Assembly: GCF_034702125.1 (NCBI RefSeq)
Contig: NC_085866.1
Span: forward strand, 20,141,815 to 20,205,814
DNA from: Engraulis encrasicolus
Taxonomy: Eukaryota > Chordata > Actinopteri > Clupeiformes > Engraulidae
Length of the DNA: 64,000 nt
Direction: 5' to 3'
Below are positions 1 through 64,000 of this stretch, one piece after another (the first letter of the stretch is position 1; every line of letters starts with the position of its first letter). The position numbers were made by a program, and so were the translations under genes. The notes beneath the pieces were generated by a model, which saw only the letters and a list, made by a program, of their open reading frames with translations, did no database searches and was not told where the DNA came from.

Positions 1-63120
<63,120 letters not shown>

Positions 63121-64000
63121 GTACGTTACAGAACTGGGGTTTGTTCTCGAAAGCGTAGTTGCTAACCTGTCAGCAACTTGGGTAGTTACCAATGAGAAAT
63201 TGCATTGCCTACAGCAAAGTAGCTAACCTAGTTAGCAACTATGGTTTCGAGATATGCACCCCTGAGTAGAAAGGTAGTAGCCTTAAATGGAGTTTCATTG
63301 CCAAAACGGTGCACTGTATATCCATTTTGTAGAATTTTGGTTAATTGGCATTTTTGTAATGGCCATTGCATTGCATTGCAAAATGCATTTTATATAGGTT
63401 GAAAAAGTATGTTCATGGAATGGAATGCCCAATAAAAGTCAATATCCCAACATTCTACAAAATGTAGATGCACCGTTTTGCAAATTAACTCTTCAATCAT
63501 ATGAGGGCATCAGTTCGGACTTTCCCCCGCATGATTTATTCCTGAACTCTGGTACCACACATTACATGTACATTTCCTCATGCATTACACCACGACACAG
63601 ACAGATAAGGGGAAAATCCATACTTGTACATGCAGCCATAATACAGAAGCAGACATGATTCAGCCATAGTAAATATTGATCTTTTCATCTGTTGACGAGT
63701 AGCCAATAGTGGCCTTAATCTAACCCCGCAGAGTTCTCTCTGGACCCTTAAAATGTCATAAATTTGTTGCAGAGTGCACAGAATGTCTGGATTTGCTAAA
63801 AGGCGATATTCAAGCCAAGGTCACTTTGATCTATAGTTCAAATAAGATGTAAGGGGGGGAAATTCCTTTTCCAACCTGTGTAGTATTCTTGTAATGGTGC
63901 TTTTAATGTGTTAAGAGCACACACAGTGGTGACCCAACTACTGCATCTTCTGTGTCCCTCTCTAAGTCATCGGTTTGCCTAAAGGCCATTTGTGTCGTTG
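63121..64000 (+). other. Start of intron 56 with MITE-like repeat
   Basis: 63135-63268 is a copy of the 'tgcatttct' repeat (ctcgaaagcgtagttgctaa and ttagcaactatggtttcgag). The remainder is unrecognised and holds no HUWE1 exon. Confidence 0.5.

Overview
The window is a ray-finned-fish (teleost) genomic segment lying inside one large gene on the + strand, HUWE1, the HECT-type E3 ubiquitin ligase also called Mule or ARF-BP1. I could assemble 56 consecutive coding exons (471 to 63120, called w1 to w56 here). They total 8,752 coding bases, about 2,917 residues, with consistent splice phase at every junction, GT-AG boundaries throughout and no in-frame stop. Neither end of the gene is present. By comparison with the mammalian protein as I remember it, about 170 N-terminal residues lie upstream, and the DUF4414 region and catalytic HECT domain lie downstream. 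No second protein gene was found. Teleost origin is inferred from the exon sequence, compact introns with abundant CA/CT microsatellites, tRNA-derived SINEs and many short DNA transposons.

Layout: w1-w25 encode the long N-terminal armadillo-like region (DUF908/DUF913). w26 carries a large low-complexity insertion. w27 is the UBA domain, w28 the ubiquitin-interacting motif, w29 a charged helix, w33-w34 the WWE domain, w38 the BH3-like motif, w47-w48 the acidic tract, and w52-w56 a Ser/Thr/Pro/Glu-rich linker. The fragment therefore holds the substrate- and ubiquitin-binding modules of the ligase but not its catalytic end.

Intron 53 holds two let-7 family microRNA hairpins, let-7f-2-like (57037-57118) and mir-98-like (58260-58363). 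These match the pair hosted by mammalian HUWE1, in the same strand and order.

The remaining introns are crowded with mobile DNA: at least a dozen short hAT-like elements with 8-bp target duplications, three TTAA-flanked elements, five tRNA-derived SINEs, fold-back MITEs and LINE-tail fragments. One 1.9-kb hAT-like element keeps a broken BED zinc finger.

The most unusual pattern is that about a third of the exons have an exon-intron junction reiterated in the neighbouring intron. Degraded tandem copies of the exon edge plus its splice site occur beside w6, w7, w8, w19, w22, w23, w25, w31, w33, w34, w35, w37, w39, w40, w41, w43, w44 and w52, often interleaved with CA repeats. After w35 two such copies look like in-frame 33-bp micro-exons.
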